A stretch of 64,000 nucleotides of DNA from Cohaesibacter sp. ES.047 (GCF_900215505.1 NZ_LT907844.1:4604001-4668000); one strand, 5' to 3'; counted from the first letter of the stretch, positions 52,025 through 61,935 are shown. Made by a program: numbers and translations. The notes: generated by a model not told the origin, from the sequence alone.

Positions 52025-52183
52025 ATCTAACCCTTCCGTGCTAGCCACGGAGCACTGAAACACTTATGTAAGACACCATCAGGGTGCCAACTTAACAAAG
52101 TGTTACCCGTCTTGGTAAATGAACGATTAACGAACAGCATTTCCCGTGCCAATTCGGCAATCTTGACCACAGATCGAAAAGCA

Positions 52184-52906
52184 ATGACCCACCCCGCAAA
52201 AGACCGCTCAGACATTCTGGGCTCCTCACAACAGACCAATCAGATGCATGCCAACGGCCCGGATACAGTTGAATGGCTGATTTCCGACGATCTGGTGCCC
52301 TACCCCGAAGCGCTCGCCTTCATGGAAGCGCGCATTGCGGACATCGCGGCAGGAAAAGCACGCGAGTGCGTCTGGCTGCTTGAGCATCCACCGCTTTATA
52401 CGGCGGGGACCAGCGCCGACCCCGTCGATCTGGTGTCACCGGATCGATTCGATGTCTTTGAGACCGGGCGCGGCGGACAATATACCTACCACGGCCCCGG
52501 CCAACGGGTCGCCTATGTCATGCTCAACCTCAAGCGCCGAGCCCAGGATGTCCGCCTGTTTGTGGCAACCCTTGAGCAGTGGATCATCAACACGTTGGAA
52601 GCCCACAACATTCGTGGCGAAAGGCGGGAGGATCGCGTCGGTGTCTGGGTCGCCCGGCCAGAAAAGGGACAGGGCGTCGAAGACAAGATTGCAGCGATCG
52701 GCATCCGAGTGCGCAAATGGGTGACGTTCCACGGCATCAGCCTCAATGTCGAACCGGACCTTGAGCATTATGGCGGCATCGTTCCGTGCGGCATTGCCAA
52801 GCATGGCGTGACCAGCTTTGTCGATCTTGGCTATCCGGTCACTCTCGCCGATGTCGACATGACCCTGAGGGAAGAGTTTGAGACGCTTTTTGGGCCAACA
52901 GCCTAG
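52184..52906 (+). CDS. lipB: lipoyl(octanoyl) transferase
   Basis: Transfers octanoyl groups from acyl-carrier protein to lipoyl domains. Motifs: [53 protein letters not shown] with the catalytic lysine, and [12 protein letters not shown] with the catalytic cysteine. The ATG at 52184 gives 240 residues; 52244 is an alternative start, with the frame also open upstream to 52100. Typical for alphaproteobacteria. Confidence 0.93.
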   Translation: MTHPAKDRSDILGSSQQTNQMHANGPDTVEWLISDDLVPYPEALAFMEARIADIAAGKARECVWLLEHPPLYTAGTSADPVDLVSPDRFDVFETGRGGQYTYHGPGQRVAYVMLNLKRRAQDVRLFVATLEQWIINTLEAHNIRGERREDRVGVWVARPEKGQGVEDKIAAIGIRVRKWVTFHGISLNVEPDLEHYGGIVPCGIAKHGVTSFVDLGYPVTLADVDMTLREEFETLFGPTA

Positions 52907-53136
52907 AATTACGCTCAGATCACCCCGATGAGCTCACAGCTCGCAGTGCCGATGCCAAAGGCTACCCACATGCCCGTTTTTTATCTTGAAAATGCGCAAG
53001 CCCAGAAAGCAGAGCGAGGGAAGCGGCAATGGCGGCGCAGTGGTTAACCAAAACTAAACATCAATAAACAAATTGGTATTCTTTAACAAACTGTTAAGCT
53101 ACAACCAAGGTGCGCAAGACAACCTAAGGAGGCAAC

Positions 53137-53316
53137 ATGTCCAAACAGACGCTGTTGTCCTTTCTGAAGGACGAAAGAGCGAGCGTGGCCATTGAATACC
53201 TCATGCTGACCGGCATTTTGGGACTTGGATGGGCCGCAGCGGGAAAAGAGTATCAGAACCAAGTGGTTCAACTTTTCGACCGGGTTTCCCTGTCTTTACA
53301 CCGCATCGACTTTTAA
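53137..53316 (+). CDS. Flp-family type IVb pilin-like protein
   Basis: 59-residue protein starting MSKQTLLSFLKDERASVAIEYL. The LKDERASVAIEYLMLTGIL stretch is the Flp-pilin pattern (short basic leader, then a hydrophobic N-terminal helix with E at position 5 of the mature part), compared with FLKDESGATAIEYGL in known Flp. AAGGAGG stands before the ATG. A good terminator follows. No tad genes are in the window, so this is an orphan pilin or pseudopilin. Confidence 0.7.
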   Translation: MSKQTLLSFLKDERASVAIEYLMLTGILGLGWAAAGKEYQNQVVQLFDRVSLSLHRIDF

Positions 53317-53321
53317 AAAAC

Positions 53322-53355
53322 AAAAGCCCGACGCCACAAGCGCCGGGCTTTTTTC
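53322..53355 (+). terminator. rho-independent terminator of the Flp-like gene
   Basis: AAAAGCCCG with a matching CGGGCTTTT, loop-side CGC/GCG pairs and a T run (53349-53354). Confidence 0.85.
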
Positions 53356-53420
53356 ATGCGTATATGGGAATGACACAACCGCCGCGCGCCAATCTGAGAT
53401 TATGCTTTCTCACTAATTTT

Positions 53421-55502
53421 CTAACTAATTTTCTCATTGGCTTTCTTATGGGCTTTCTCACTGGCCTCCTCGTCACCGTCCTCTTCGGTTTCGAATTCCA
53501 TGATGACATCGTCAACGGCAAGACTGGCCCCCGGCTGGACAAGGATCTTGGCAACCACCTGCTCCCGCTCGGCCCTTAGCACATTCTCCATTTTCATGGC
53601 TTCAACGGTTGCCAGAGGTTCACCGGTCTGAACGGTCTGGCCTTCCTTTACGGCAATCGAAACCACCAGCCCGGGCATCGGACAAAGCAGAAGGTTGGAC
53701 GTATCCGGCTGGCCACGAATTGGCAAAATGGCTTCCATCTCGGCAACATGGGGCCGCATCACCTTGACGACCTCCCTCACCCCCTGATGGAACAGTCGAT
53801 AGCTGTTAAGCCCTGAGCGCACCTGAACAACCATCGGCACATTATCAACGGTGCCAGTCCATAGCTTTTGCCCCGGAACCCAGTCGGAGCGCACCGAGAC
53901 GACCTTGCCAACCGGCAACTGGATCTCCATGTCGATCGGGGTTGAGGGCAAGCCGCCACAATAGCGCAGCTCATGCCGCCGCTCCTTGGAAAAGGCAACA
54001 ACCCAATATTCGTGCATGGCCATCTCGTCCAGCTCCTTGGCCAGACGAAAATGCATCAGGCGATCCTGCCGCACGATCTCCATCGACATGGCAACGCATG
54101 CAAGCGCCACCTCCGTCTCGATATCAAGCATCGCCCCTTCAAAGCCATCGGGATATTCCTCGGCGATGAAGCCCGTCGTGATGTCACCGGATCGCCAGCG
54201 CGGATGCTGCATCAAGGCCGACAGGAACGGGACATTATGATCGATCCCATCAACATAGAAAGCATCAAGCGCCTGAGACATGTGGTCGATGGCCTCAATG
54301 CGGCTCTGCCCGTGGGTGCAGAGCTTGGCGATCATGGGATCATAGAACATCGATATCTCGGATCCCGGAACAACGCCGGTGTCGTTGCGAATGGTCAGGC
54401 CATCCACTTCGCTCTCCCGTGGTGGTCGATAGTCGACCAGTCGCCCGATTGATGGCAGAAAGCCGCGAAACGGATCCTCGGCATAAATACGGGACTCGAT
54501 GGCCCAGCCGTTGATCGGCACATCAGTCTGTTGCAGGGTCAAAGGCTCCCCCGCTGCAATCCGGATCATCTGCTCGACAAGGTCGACACCGGTGATCAGT
54601 TCGGTCACCGGATGCTCGACCTGCAGGCGGGTGTTCATTTCCAGGAAGTAGAAATTCTTGTCCTTGTCGACAATGAACTCCACAGTCCCGGCGGAATGAT
54701 ATCCCACGGCCTTGGCCAGTGCGACAGCCTGATCCCCCATCGCCTTGCGCGTTTTGGGGTCAAGGAAAGACGACGGCGCCTCCTCGATCACCTTCTGGTT
54801 TCGGCGCTGAATGGAGCATTCGCGTTCATTGAGGTGGATCGCATGGCCATGCGTGTCCGCCAGCACCTGAATCTCGATATGCCGGGGCCCGACGACGAAT
54901 TTCTCGATAAAGCAACGATCATCTCCAAAGGACGATTTCGCCTCCGAGCGCGCGAGCTGGAATCCTTCTCGGGCTTCGCCATCATCCCACGCTACCCGCA
55001 TGCCCTTGCCGCCGCCGCCAGCAGAGGCCTTGATCATCACAGGATAGCCGATCTCTCTGGCGATGCGCACCGCGTCATCAGGGTCTTCGATCACCCCCAT
55101 GTCGCCCGGTACGGTCGACACCTTGGCATCAAGGGCAAATTTCTTGGATTCGATCTTGTCGCCCATGGCGCGAATGGCGTTCGGCGGCGGACCGATAAAG
55201 GTGATGCCCGCGTCAGTCAGAGCCTCGCAGAAGGCGGCATTCTCCGATAGAAACCCATAGCCCGGATGCACCGCCTCTGCCCCGGTCGTCTTGCAGGCTT
55301 CAATGATCTTGTCCCCAAGCAGATAGGACTCGGTCGCAGGTGGCGGCCCCAGTCGCACAGCCTCATCAGCCAACTGCACATGCAGTGCATCCTCATCGGC
55401 ATCGGAATAAACCGCAACGGTCTTGATGCCCATCTTCTGAGCTGATTTGATTACGCGGCAAGCGATTTCACCGCGATTGGCAATCAGAATTTTCTCGAAC
55501 AT
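53421..55502 (-). CDS. pccA: propionyl/acyl-CoA carboxylase alpha subunit (biotin carboxylase + BCCP)
   Basis: 693-residue biotin-dependent carboxylase subunit. KILIANRGEIACRVIKSA starts the biotin carboxylase; ATP-grasp motifs include KASAGGGGKGMRVAWDD and EMNTRLQVEHPVTELITGVDLVEQM. The biotinylated lysine is in VEAMKMENVL near residue 650. The BT domain (KERRHELRYCGGLPST) is between them. It catalyses ATP-dependent carboxylation of biotin; PccB then transfers to propionyl-CoA, in the branched-chain/odd-chain fatty-acid route to succinyl-CoA. pccB is 2.2 kb away on the same strand, separated by the fol operon. The C-terminal tail is a Lys/Glu-rich repeat (see finding). Confidence 0.93.
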   Translation of the reverse strand: MFEKILIANRGEIACRVIKSAQKMGIKTVAVYSDADEDALHVQLADEAVRLGPPPATESYLLGDKIIEACKTTGAEAVHPGYGFLSENAAFCEALTDAGITFIGPPPNAIRAMGDKIESKKFALDAKVSTVPGDMGVIEDPDDAVRIAREIGYPVMIKASAGGGGKGMRVAWDDGEAREGFQLARSEAKSSFGDDRCFIEKFVVGPRHIEIQVLADTHGHAIHLNERECSIQRRNQKVIEEAPSSFLDPKTRKAMGDQAVALAKAVGYHSAGTVEFIVDKDKNFYFLEMNTRLQVEHPVTELITGVDLVEQMIRIAAGEPLTLQQTDVPINGWAIESRIYAEDPFRGFLPSIGRLVDYRPPRESEVDGLTIRNDTGVVPGSEISMFYDPMIAKLCTHGQSRIEAIDHMSQALDAFYVDGIDHNVPFLSALMQHPRWRSGDITTGFIAEEYPDGFEGAMLDIETEVALACVAMSMEIVRQDRLMHFRLAKELDEMAMHEYWVVAFSKERRHELRYCGGLPSTPIDMEIQLPVGKVVSVRSDWVPGQKLWTGTVDNVPMVVQVRSGLNSYRLFHQGVREVVKVMRPHVAEMEAILPIRGQPDTSNLLLCPMPGLVVSIAVKEGQTVQTGEPLATVEAMKMENVLRAEREQVVAKILVQPGASLAVDDVIMEFETEEDGDEEASEKAHKKANEKIS

Positions 55503-55859
55503 GACAATCCCGCATAATCAGAGTTTCTACGCATAATTGGTTGTAAAACGCCCCCAATGGCGGAACAACTCGGACTATCGGCCAGAATTGGAAAATGGAT
55601 CAGGCAATTCGTCTAATAAAACGCGCCGCTTTGAACTTTTGAATGACTTGGAAGAAAAAGGACTCGCCATATTCATTCAACCTTTCGTATGAAGAGCGGA
55701 TGCGACACTTTGAAAAGCAGCGAAACCAATCAGGCCATACTCCGGCTGCTATGGGTTGTGATCTTGTTGTGATCAGGCAGCGCGCATCCAGAATGGCTTC
55801 GAAAAGAGCCCGACCGTTCTGAGCAACGAAACACCCAAACTGACAGAGGGAGGCCCCAC
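55503..55859. other. intergenic region pccA / folP
   Basis: 357 bases between the divergent pccA start and folP start. No gene seen; must contain both promoters. A stretch of AT-rich sequence near 55600-55700 is unremarkable. Confidence 0.5.
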
Positions 55860-56702
55860 GTGCCAAACGCCGCAGCACCTCGCCCGCTGGGTCCACTCCG
55901 GTGGCACCCCGCCAAACACCCTTTGATCATGGGCGTCATCAACGTGACCCCGGATTCCTTTTCCGATGGTGGCGAGCACCTGACCGAAAACGCCGCTCTC
56001 GCCCATGCCAAACAACTGGCGGAAGAAGGCGCGCATATCCTCGACATCGGCGGGGAATCAACCCGCCCCGGCGCCAGTCTGGTGGAAGAGCAGGAAGAGC
56101 TGCAACGGGTTCTCCCCGCCATTCGCGCCATCGCCAGCGCCGATCTGGGCCGTGTCATCTCGATTGACACCTACAAGGCCCGCATCGCGGACAAAGCGCT
56201 CGATGCCGGGGCTCATGTTGTCAATGACGTCTGGGGCCTGCAGCGCGAACCGGACATCGCCAAGGCTGCCGCGGCCCATCACGCACCGGTCATCATCAAT
56301 CACTGGGAAAAGGAGCCCGATGCAGACAAGGATCTCATCACCCAGATGAAAGCCTTCTTTGATCGGTCCATCGAGATCGCTCTCAAGGCCGGTGTCGATG
56401 AGGACTTGATCATTCTGGATCCGGGCATCGGCTTTGGAAAATCTGTCGAGGACAATCTGCTCATTCTGTCCGGACTTGATCAATTGCACGCATGGGGATA
56501 TCCCTTGCTGATCGGCACGTCACGCAAGCGATTCATCGGCCACATCACCGGGCGAGAGCCCAAGGACCGCGTCCACGGTACAGTGGCGTCCAATGTTCTG
56601 GCGCTGACCAAGGGCGCAACCATCTTCCGTGTCCACGATGTCGCCGCCCACAAGGACGCCCTCGCCGTCGCACACGCCATTCACACCTACCCCGGAAGCT
56701 GA
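55860..56702 (+). CDS. folP: dihydropteroate synthase
   Basis: Folate synthesis: joins p-aminobenzoate to the pterin pyrophosphate; the sulfonamide target. TIM barrel with MGVINVTPDSFSDGGEHL near residue 24, DIGGESTRPGA, the NDVWGLQREPDIA loop and LLIGTSRKRFIG. GTG at 55860 is supported by GGGAGG seven bases upstream. Followed by folB and folK. Confidence 0.95.
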   Translation: MPNAAAPRPLGPLRWHPAKHPLIMGVINVTPDSFSDGGEHLTENAALAHAKQLAEEGAHILDIGGESTRPGASLVEEQEELQRVLPAIRAIASADLGRVISIDTYKARIADKALDAGAHVVNDVWGLQREPDIAKAAAAHHAPVIINHWEKEPDADKDLITQMKAFFDRSIEIALKAGVDEDLIILDPGIGFGKSVEDNLLILSGLDQLHAWGYPLLIGTSRKRFIGHITGREPKDRVHGTVASNVLALTKGATIFRVHDVAAHKDALAVAHAIHTYPGS

Positions 56703-56705
56703 GCT

Positions 56706-57083
56706 ATGGATCGGATAATTCTCAGAGACCTTGCTTTCTTTGCCTATCATGGCGTCTATGAGGAAGAAGCCCGCCTCGGACAGCGCTTCTATTTCGATCT
56801 CGATTGCTATCTGGATTTGAAGCCCGCAGGCCTCAGCGACGACGAAGACCAAACGGTGCGTTACGACCACATCGCACAGGAAGTCGAGCGGATCGTCACC
56901 ACCAAGCGATTCAAGCTGATCGAAGCTCTGGCCGAGCAGGTTGCACAGGCGCTTTTAATTCGCTTCCCAAAAATACAATCTGTCCAAGTGAAATTACGCA
57001 AGCCTGAGGCACCAGTTCCTGCTATTGTAAAGGATATTGCCGTCGAAATTACCAGATCGCGCAAGGATTATGACAATGAGTAA
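56706..57083 (+). CDS. folB: dihydroneopterin aldolase
   Basis: Converts dihydroneopterin to 6-hydroxymethyl-dihydropterin. 125 residues; FFAYHGVYEEEARLGQRFYFD and YDHIAQEVERIV with the conserved KLIEALAEQVAQ segment and the catalytic-type KLRKPEAPVP end. Three bases after folP; its stop overlaps the folK start (ATGAGTAA). Confidence 0.94.
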   Translation: MDRIILRDLAFFAYHGVYEEEARLGQRFYFDLDCYLDLKPAGLSDDEDQTVRYDHIAQEVERIVTTKRFKLIEALAEQVAQALLIRFPKIQSVQVKLRKPEAPVPAIVKDIAVEITRSRKDYDNE

Positions 57084-57609
57084 CAGTGGTGTCGAAGTAT
57101 ATTTAGGCCTTGGTGGAAATATTGGCGATCCATCTATTACAATTGAAGAAACACTGGCAAGTCTTTCTAGACGGCCAGGGATCAAGGTTCTAACCCGGTC
57201 TCCGTTTTATCGCACGCCACCTTGGGGCAAGACCGACCAATCCGATTTTATCAATGCTTGTGCGACCATACACACGACCCTCAGCCCGCAAAAACTGCTC
57301 AAAACCTGTCTTGAAGTGGAAAAGCGCATGGGCCGTGAGCGTGGCGAGCGTTGGGGTCCGCGGATCATCGATATCGACATTCTGAGCTATGGCGACGAGC
57401 AGGTACACGAAGATGACCTCTCCATTCCGCATCCTCTGATCGCCGAACGCGCCTTCGTTCTGGTGCCGCTCAAGGACGTCGCTCCAGACTTCACACTCAA
57501 TGGTGAGCATATCGACGAGATGCTGGAAAAGATCGATCTGACCGGTATTGAGGCACTGCACACAGCTTATGCACAGGACGACGCGTTTCCTCAGGAGATC
57601 GCCAGCTAG
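57076..57609 (+). CDS. folK: 2-amino-4-hydroxy-6-hydroxymethyldihydropteridine pyrophosphokinase
   Basis: 177-residue HPPK, which adds pyrophosphate to the pterin. YLGLGGNIGDPSITIEETLA, the SPFYRTPPWGKTDQSDFINACATIHT loop, RWGPRIIDIDILSYGD and IPHPLIAERAFVLVPLKDV are all present. The ATG at 57076 overlaps folB. The three genes together make the pterin-to-pteroate end of folate biosynthesis. Confidence 0.95.
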   Translation: MSNSGVEVYLGLGGNIGDPSITIEETLASLSRRPGIKVLTRSPFYRTPPWGKTDQSDFINACATIHTTLSPQKLLKTCLEVEKRMGRERGERWGPRIIDIDILSYGDEQVHEDDLSIPHPLIAERAFVLVPLKDVAPDFTLNGEHIDEMLEKIDLTGIEALHTAYAQDDAFPQEIAS

Positions 57610-57681
57610 GGACCTAACGAACACCGCCTGCTATCAGGCTCCCTATGTTAACCGAGACGCTTGAACATCGCTCTGCCATGA

Positions 57682-59214
57682 TCACAGAGGGATGTTGTCG
57701 TGCTTCTTCCAAGGGTTCTCCAACGTCTTGTTGCGCAACATGCGCAGCGCCTTGACGATCCGTTTGCGCGTCGAATGCGGCATGATCACTTCATCGATGA
57801 AACCACGCTCAGCAGCCACGAAGGGTGACAGGAACCGATCCTCGTAATCCTTGGTGTGCTTGGCGATCTTTTCCCTGTCATGGATATCCTTGCGGAAAAT
57901 GATCTCCACCGCCCCCTTGGCCCCCATCACGGCGATCTGCGCACTGGGCCAGGCATAATTCATGTCCCCCCTCAGATGCTTTGACCCCATGACGTCATAG
58001 GCCCCGCCATAGGCCTTGCGCGTGATGATGGTCACCTTCGGCACGGTCGCCTCGGCATAGGCGAACAGAAGCTTGGCGCCATGCTTGATCAGCCCGCCAT
58101 ATTCCTGATCGGTACCGGGCAGGAAGCCCGGCACATCGACAAAGGTCACGATCGGAATACCGAAGGCATCGCAGAATCGCACGAAGCGGGCCGCCTTGCG
58201 CGAACAATCGCTGTCCAGCACCCCAGCCAGTACCATGGGCTGGTTGGCGACAATCCCCACCGTGCGCCCTTCAATCCGCCCAAAACCGACGATGATATTC
58301 TTGGCGAAGGCTTCCTGAATCTCGAAAAAATCACCCTCATCAACGCATTTCAGGATCAGCTCCTTCATGTCATAGGGCTTGTTGGGATTGTCGGGCGCGA
58401 GGGTATCGAGCGACATGTCCACCCGATCCCAAGGGTCGTAATTGTCTATCTCAGGCGCTTCGCTGATGTTGTTGGAGGGCAGAAAGTCGACCAACCGCCG
58501 CATCTGCAACAGCGCTTCGACGTCATCGTCATAGGCTCCATCAGCAATCGAGGACTTGGAGGTATGCACATGGGCGCTGCCCAGATCCTCGGCTGAAACA
58601 TCCTCGTTGGTCACCGTCCTCACGACCTCAGGACCGGTAACGAACATGTAGGAGCGGTCCCGCACCATGAAAATGAAGTCCGTCATGGCCGGCGAGTAGA
58701 CATCTCCCCCGGCGCACGGCCCCAGAATGACAGAGATTTGCGGAATGACGCCAGAGGCCAGAACATTGCGCTGGAAGACTTCGCCATAGCCCCCGAGCGC
58801 ATCAACGCCTTCCTGAATACGCGCCCCACCCGCATCGAACAGACCGATAACCGGCGCGCGGTTCTTGAGCGCCATATCCTGAATCTTGATGATCTTCTGG
58901 GCATGGGTCCACGATAGCGAGCCACCCAGAACCGTAAAGTCCTTGGCAAAGACATAGACAACGCGACCATTGACCGTGCCACTACCGGTGACCACGCCAT
59001 CACCGGGCATTTTCATGTCCTGCATGCCGAAATCCGTGCATCGGTGCTGCACGAACATGTCAAACTCCTCAAAGGACCCTTCATCGAGAAACGCCGCGAT
59101 GCGTTCGCGCGCTGTCAATTTGCCACGAGCATGCTGCGCCTTGACGCGCTGCTCACCGCCCCCGACCCGCGCCTGCGCCCGGCGCCGTTCCAGCTCTTCC
59201 AGTATTTGTGACAT
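57682..59214 (-). CDS. pccB: propionyl/acyl-CoA carboxylase beta subunit
   Basis: 510-residue carboxyltransferase. [65 protein letters not shown] in the N-terminal half and [57 protein letters not shown] in the C-terminal half, as in the two-domain CT fold with the two oxyanion-hole regions. Works with the PccA protein. A 21-base inverted repeat lies about 100 bases upstream. Confidence 0.95.
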   Translation of the reverse strand: MSQILEELERRRAQARVGGGEQRVKAQHARGKLTARERIAAFLDEGSFEEFDMFVQHRCTDFGMQDMKMPGDGVVTGSGTVNGRVVYVFAKDFTVLGGSLSWTHAQKIIKIQDMALKNRAPVIGLFDAGGARIQEGVDALGGYGEVFQRNVLASGVIPQISVILGPCAGGDVYSPAMTDFIFMVRDRSYMFVTGPEVVRTVTNEDVSAEDLGSAHVHTSKSSIADGAYDDDVEALLQMRRLVDFLPSNNISEAPEIDNYDPWDRVDMSLDTLAPDNPNKPYDMKELILKCVDEGDFFEIQEAFAKNIIVGFGRIEGRTVGIVANQPMVLAGVLDSDCSRKAARFVRFCDAFGIPIVTFVDVPGFLPGTDQEYGGLIKHGAKLLFAYAEATVPKVTIITRKAYGGAYDVMGSKHLRGDMNYAWPSAQIAVMGAKGAVEIIFRKDIHDREKIAKHTKDYEDRFLSPFVAAERGFIDEVIMPHSTRKRIVKALRMLRNKTLENPWKKHDNIPL

Positions 59215-59315
59215 GGGGTAAGAAGCCTCTGATCGCGTTTAAGTGACACCCTACGGAGTAACACATATCAGAGGCCATCAATAGTTGGCCAATCGGACGA
59301 GCGATTGACCGAATC

Positions 59316-59336
59316 GTATAATTCAATGGATTATAC
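59316..59336 (-). promoter_or_regulatory. inverted repeat upstream of pccB
   Basis: GTATAAT-TCAATGG-ATTATAC, a seven-base perfect inverted repeat with a seven-base spacer, in an AT-rich zone between pccB and atp12. It could be an operator or a -10 region of the pccB promoter. Confidence 0.4.
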
Positions 59337-59357
59337 TATTGTTTTACTTATAAAACA

Positions 59358-60176
59358 TTAGTCTCGGTGCGATTTTATCACGAGAACCGCAGCGTCAAAG
59401 TCTTTGCGGCGGAACGCCCGGCGCAAAACAGCTTCCTCATCCTCGCCCCACATTTCGATATTCCAGTCTTCATCGACCATCGCCGCCTGCCACATGGCCT
59501 CTTCATCAAGGAACCCGCGCCAAAAGGCAAAGGGCAGCAGCGCCGAGCCTGTCAGCGTCATGAGGACATGCGCCGCCCCAAGCTCAAAGCGATCAAGGGA
59601 TTGCCACAGGCCACGCAAGGTCACGCCCATCAAGGGGGACTGCTCTACTGCAAGAATGCCGCTTGCCTGCACAAACCGGCCACCCAGCTCACCCTCGGCC
59701 CAATCGAGCACCGGCAGCCAATGGGCTTTCTGACGCTCCACCAGACGTGCTGGGTGCGTAGCGGGATAGCATAGAAGATCATGGCTGAGATAGGAAGCGA
59801 TCTCGTCCAGCATGGCCTCACGCGCGTCCTCGACACCATCAATGGTGGAGTTGAACAGACGCGTCAGCGGCATTTGCGCCGGATTGATTTCTGTCTCCTG
59901 CGCATCCCACTCCGCCCTCAGGGCCTCGGCGAGCGCAAGACGCGGAGCGGTGACGACATTCTTGGCCGGACTGCGAATGGGCCGACCGTCGAGCAGGATC
60001 CGGAAGCTCCCACCGTCTTCATCGATGGAGACATCCTTGTAGAACCGCTTGGGCAAGGGCGCTTTCTGCACTTCCTTGGACCGCATCATGGGTGTTTCGG
60101 TGCTGTCCTTTTGTCCGGGAACGAAGCCGCCAATCAACGTCTCGACTTCGCCGCCATTCTCGTCTTCAGCCATCAT
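59358..60176 (-). CDS. ATP12-family F1-ATPase assembly chaperone
   Basis: Chaperone for the F1 alpha subunit, typical of alphaproteobacteria and mitochondria. From ATG at 60176 (GGGGAGAGTG precedes), 272 residues. RFYKDVSIDEDGGSFRILLDGRPIRSPAKN, ALAEALRAEWDAQ, NPAQMPLTRLFNSTIDGV, ASYLSHDLLCYPATHP and LGGRFVQASGI give the family pattern. It is 19 bases downstream of a HAD phosphatase gene on the same strand. Confidence 0.9.
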   Translation of the reverse strand: MMAEDENGGEVETLIGGFVPGQKDSTETPMMRSKEVQKAPLPKRFYKDVSIDEDGGSFRILLDGRPIRSPAKNVVTAPRLALAEALRAEWDAQETEINPAQMPLTRLFNSTIDGVEDAREAMLDEIASYLSHDLLCYPATHPARLVERQKAHWLPVLDWAEGELGGRFVQASGILAVEQSPLMGVTLRGLWQSLDRFELGAAHVLMTLTGSALLPFAFWRGFLDEEAMWQAAMVDEDWNIEMWGEDEEAVLRRAFRRKDFDAAVLVIKSHRD

Positions 60177-60195
60177 CACTCTCCCCTCAGCGCGA

Positions 60196-60861
60196 TCAAA
60201 GCATGCAGGCAAGCAACCGATGCAGCGAGCCATAATCGTGGACCATATGGCGCGCACCGGCCTTCGTCAGCATGTCTTCGCTATGGTAGCCCCAGGTCAC
60301 CCCGACACCGGTGACACCGGCATTGACTGCCATTTCCATATCATAGGTCGTATCACCGATCATCAAGACGTCTGCAGCCTCGACACCCGTCTGCTGCATG
60401 GCCTGATGGATCATGCCCGGATGCGGCTTGGACGGCGCCCTGTCGGCGGTTTGCACGGTGACAAAGAGATCATGCCAGTCATAGCTGTTGAACAGATGCA
60501 GCACACCGCGATAGGCCTTGCCCGTTGCGATACCAAGCAGCGCGTTTTCTTCCCGAGCAAGCCCCTCGATTGCCTCTTTGGCACCCGGATAGAGCAGCTC
60601 TTCCGCCTCGCCCTGCTCTCGCTTGGCAATCACGAAATCCTTGTAGCCTTCGACAAGCCGATCGCGCATGGTCTCATCCAGCGAGGGATCGAGCCGCGCA
60701 ATCGCCTCTGGCAGCGACAAGCCGATGATCGACCGCGTGGCTTCTGGGGTGGGCGCTTCGAGCCCATTCTGCCCGAAGGCTTGTTCCATGCCCTCAATAA
60801 TCGTGTGCGCACTGTCGACAAGTGTGCCGTCGCAATCAAAAATAAAAAGCTTGAGGCTCAT
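60196..60861 (-). CDS. HAD-superfamily phosphatase (Gph/PpaX-like)
   Basis: 221-residue HAD-IA hydrolase: LFIFDCDGTLVDSAHTII motif I (nucleophile Asp), LGIATGKAYRGV motif II, KPHPGMIHQAMQ motif III lysine, MIGDTTYDMEMAVNAGVTGVGVTWGYH motif IV. Probable substrate is a phosphoglycolate- or pyrophosphate-like small molecule. The ATG at 60861 is chosen; a GTG at 60870 in frame is too close to AAAGGA. Confidence 0.88.
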   Translation of the reverse strand: MSLKLFIFDCDGTLVDSAHTIIEGMEQAFGQNGLEAPTPEATRSIIGLSLPEAIARLDPSLDETMRDRLVEGYKDFVIAKREQGEAEELLYPGAKEAIEGLAREENALLGIATGKAYRGVLHLFNSYDWHDLFVTVQTADRAPSKPHPGMIHQAMQQTGVEAADVLMIGDTTYDMEMAVNAGVTGVGVTWGYHSEDMLTKAGARHMVHDYGSLHRLLACML

Positions 60862-60921
60862 GACGGGCACGTCCTTTCAATTCACAAATGATAGGAAGTC
60901 GGAAGGCAAAACGCGGAGAGC

Positions 60922-61935
60922 TCAGTTTTCAGTCCCGAGCTCATCTTCGATATCCTGATCATAATCAGCAACATCAAAGCCCAGAAGGTTCCAGCTTTGT
61001 TGCATATGGGTCGGCAGTGGTGCGGTCACATCAAGAATGCCGCCTTTGGGATGGGGAATGCGAATCCGCCGTGCGTGCAGATGCAGTTTTTTCTGAATGC
61101 CTCCCGGGAATTCCCAGTTATCGACATTGAAATATTTCGGATCACCAATGATCGGGCAGTCCATATAGGCGGCATGGACACGCAACTGATGGGTCCGGCC
61201 GGTCACCGGCTTGAGCACGAGCCACGACATTTTCTGGCCGCTGTTCTCAACCACCGAATAATGGGTGACTGCATGCTGTGCACCATCATCACCATGTTTG
61301 GCAATCCGCATGCGGTCGCCATCTTCAGCCTGATATTTGGCCACATAGGTTGAGATGCGCGCCTGATGCGGCTTGGGAACACCGCGCACCAGCGCCCAGT
61401 AGGTTTTCTGTGTCGTTCGTTCGCGAAAAGCCCGTGTCAGTGCCTCGGCAATGGATCGCTTGCGCGCCACCACCAGAACACCGGAAGTGTCCCGATCGAG
61501 CCGATGCACAAGGCGGGGCTTCTGACCGTTGCGATCACGCAGGGCTTCCATCATGCCATCAACATGGCGCGACATGCCCGACCCTCCCTGCACGGCCAGG
61601 CCGGCAGGCTTGTTGAAGACAAAGATGTCCTTGTCTTCATAGAGCATGATCGATTTCAGGAACTCGTCGTCCTTGTCATCCACACGCGGCATCGCCCGTT
61701 TGGGGGCTGCATTGGTAGATTTCTCATCTGTTGCAAGCGGCGGGATGCGAACCTGCTGGCCTTTTGCCAGCCGCGCGTTGGTCTTGACCCGCTTGCCATC
61801 GATGCGCACCTGTCCGGTGCGCAGAAGCTTTTGCAGCTGACCAAAGGACAGGCCGGGATAATGCTCCTTGAACCATCGGTCCAGACGCATCCCGTCTTCG
61901 TCGCCCGTCACATCGCGGAATTGAATGGTTGCCAT
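60922..61935 (-). CDS. RluA-family 23S/tRNA pseudouridine synthase (RluC-like)
   Basis: 337-residue enzyme, N-terminal S4 RNA-binding domain (RLDRWFKEHYPGLSFGQLQKLLRTGQVRIDGKRV) and catalytic domain with HRLDRDTSGVLVVARK (catalytic Asp), VTGRTHQLRVHAAYMDCPIIGD. Modifies U to pseudouridine in 23S rRNA. ATG at 61935 follows GAGAGG. The C-terminal end reads DVADYDQDIEDELGTEN. It is 56 bases upstream of the HAD gene; the frame is open upstream to 62019. Confidence 0.93.
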   Translation of the reverse strand: MATIQFRDVTGDEDGMRLDRWFKEHYPGLSFGQLQKLLRTGQVRIDGKRVKTNARLAKGQQVRIPPLATDEKSTNAAPKRAMPRVDDKDDEFLKSIMLYEDKDIFVFNKPAGLAVQGGSGMSRHVDGMMEALRDRNGQKPRLVHRLDRDTSGVLVVARKRSIAEALTRAFRERTTQKTYWALVRGVPKPHQARISTYVAKYQAEDGDRMRIAKHGDDGAQHAVTHYSVVENSGQKMSWLVLKPVTGRTHQLRVHAAYMDCPIIGDPKYFNVDNWEFPGGIQKKLHLHARRIRIPHPKGGILDVTAPLPTHMQQSWNLLGFDVADYDQDIEDELGTEN

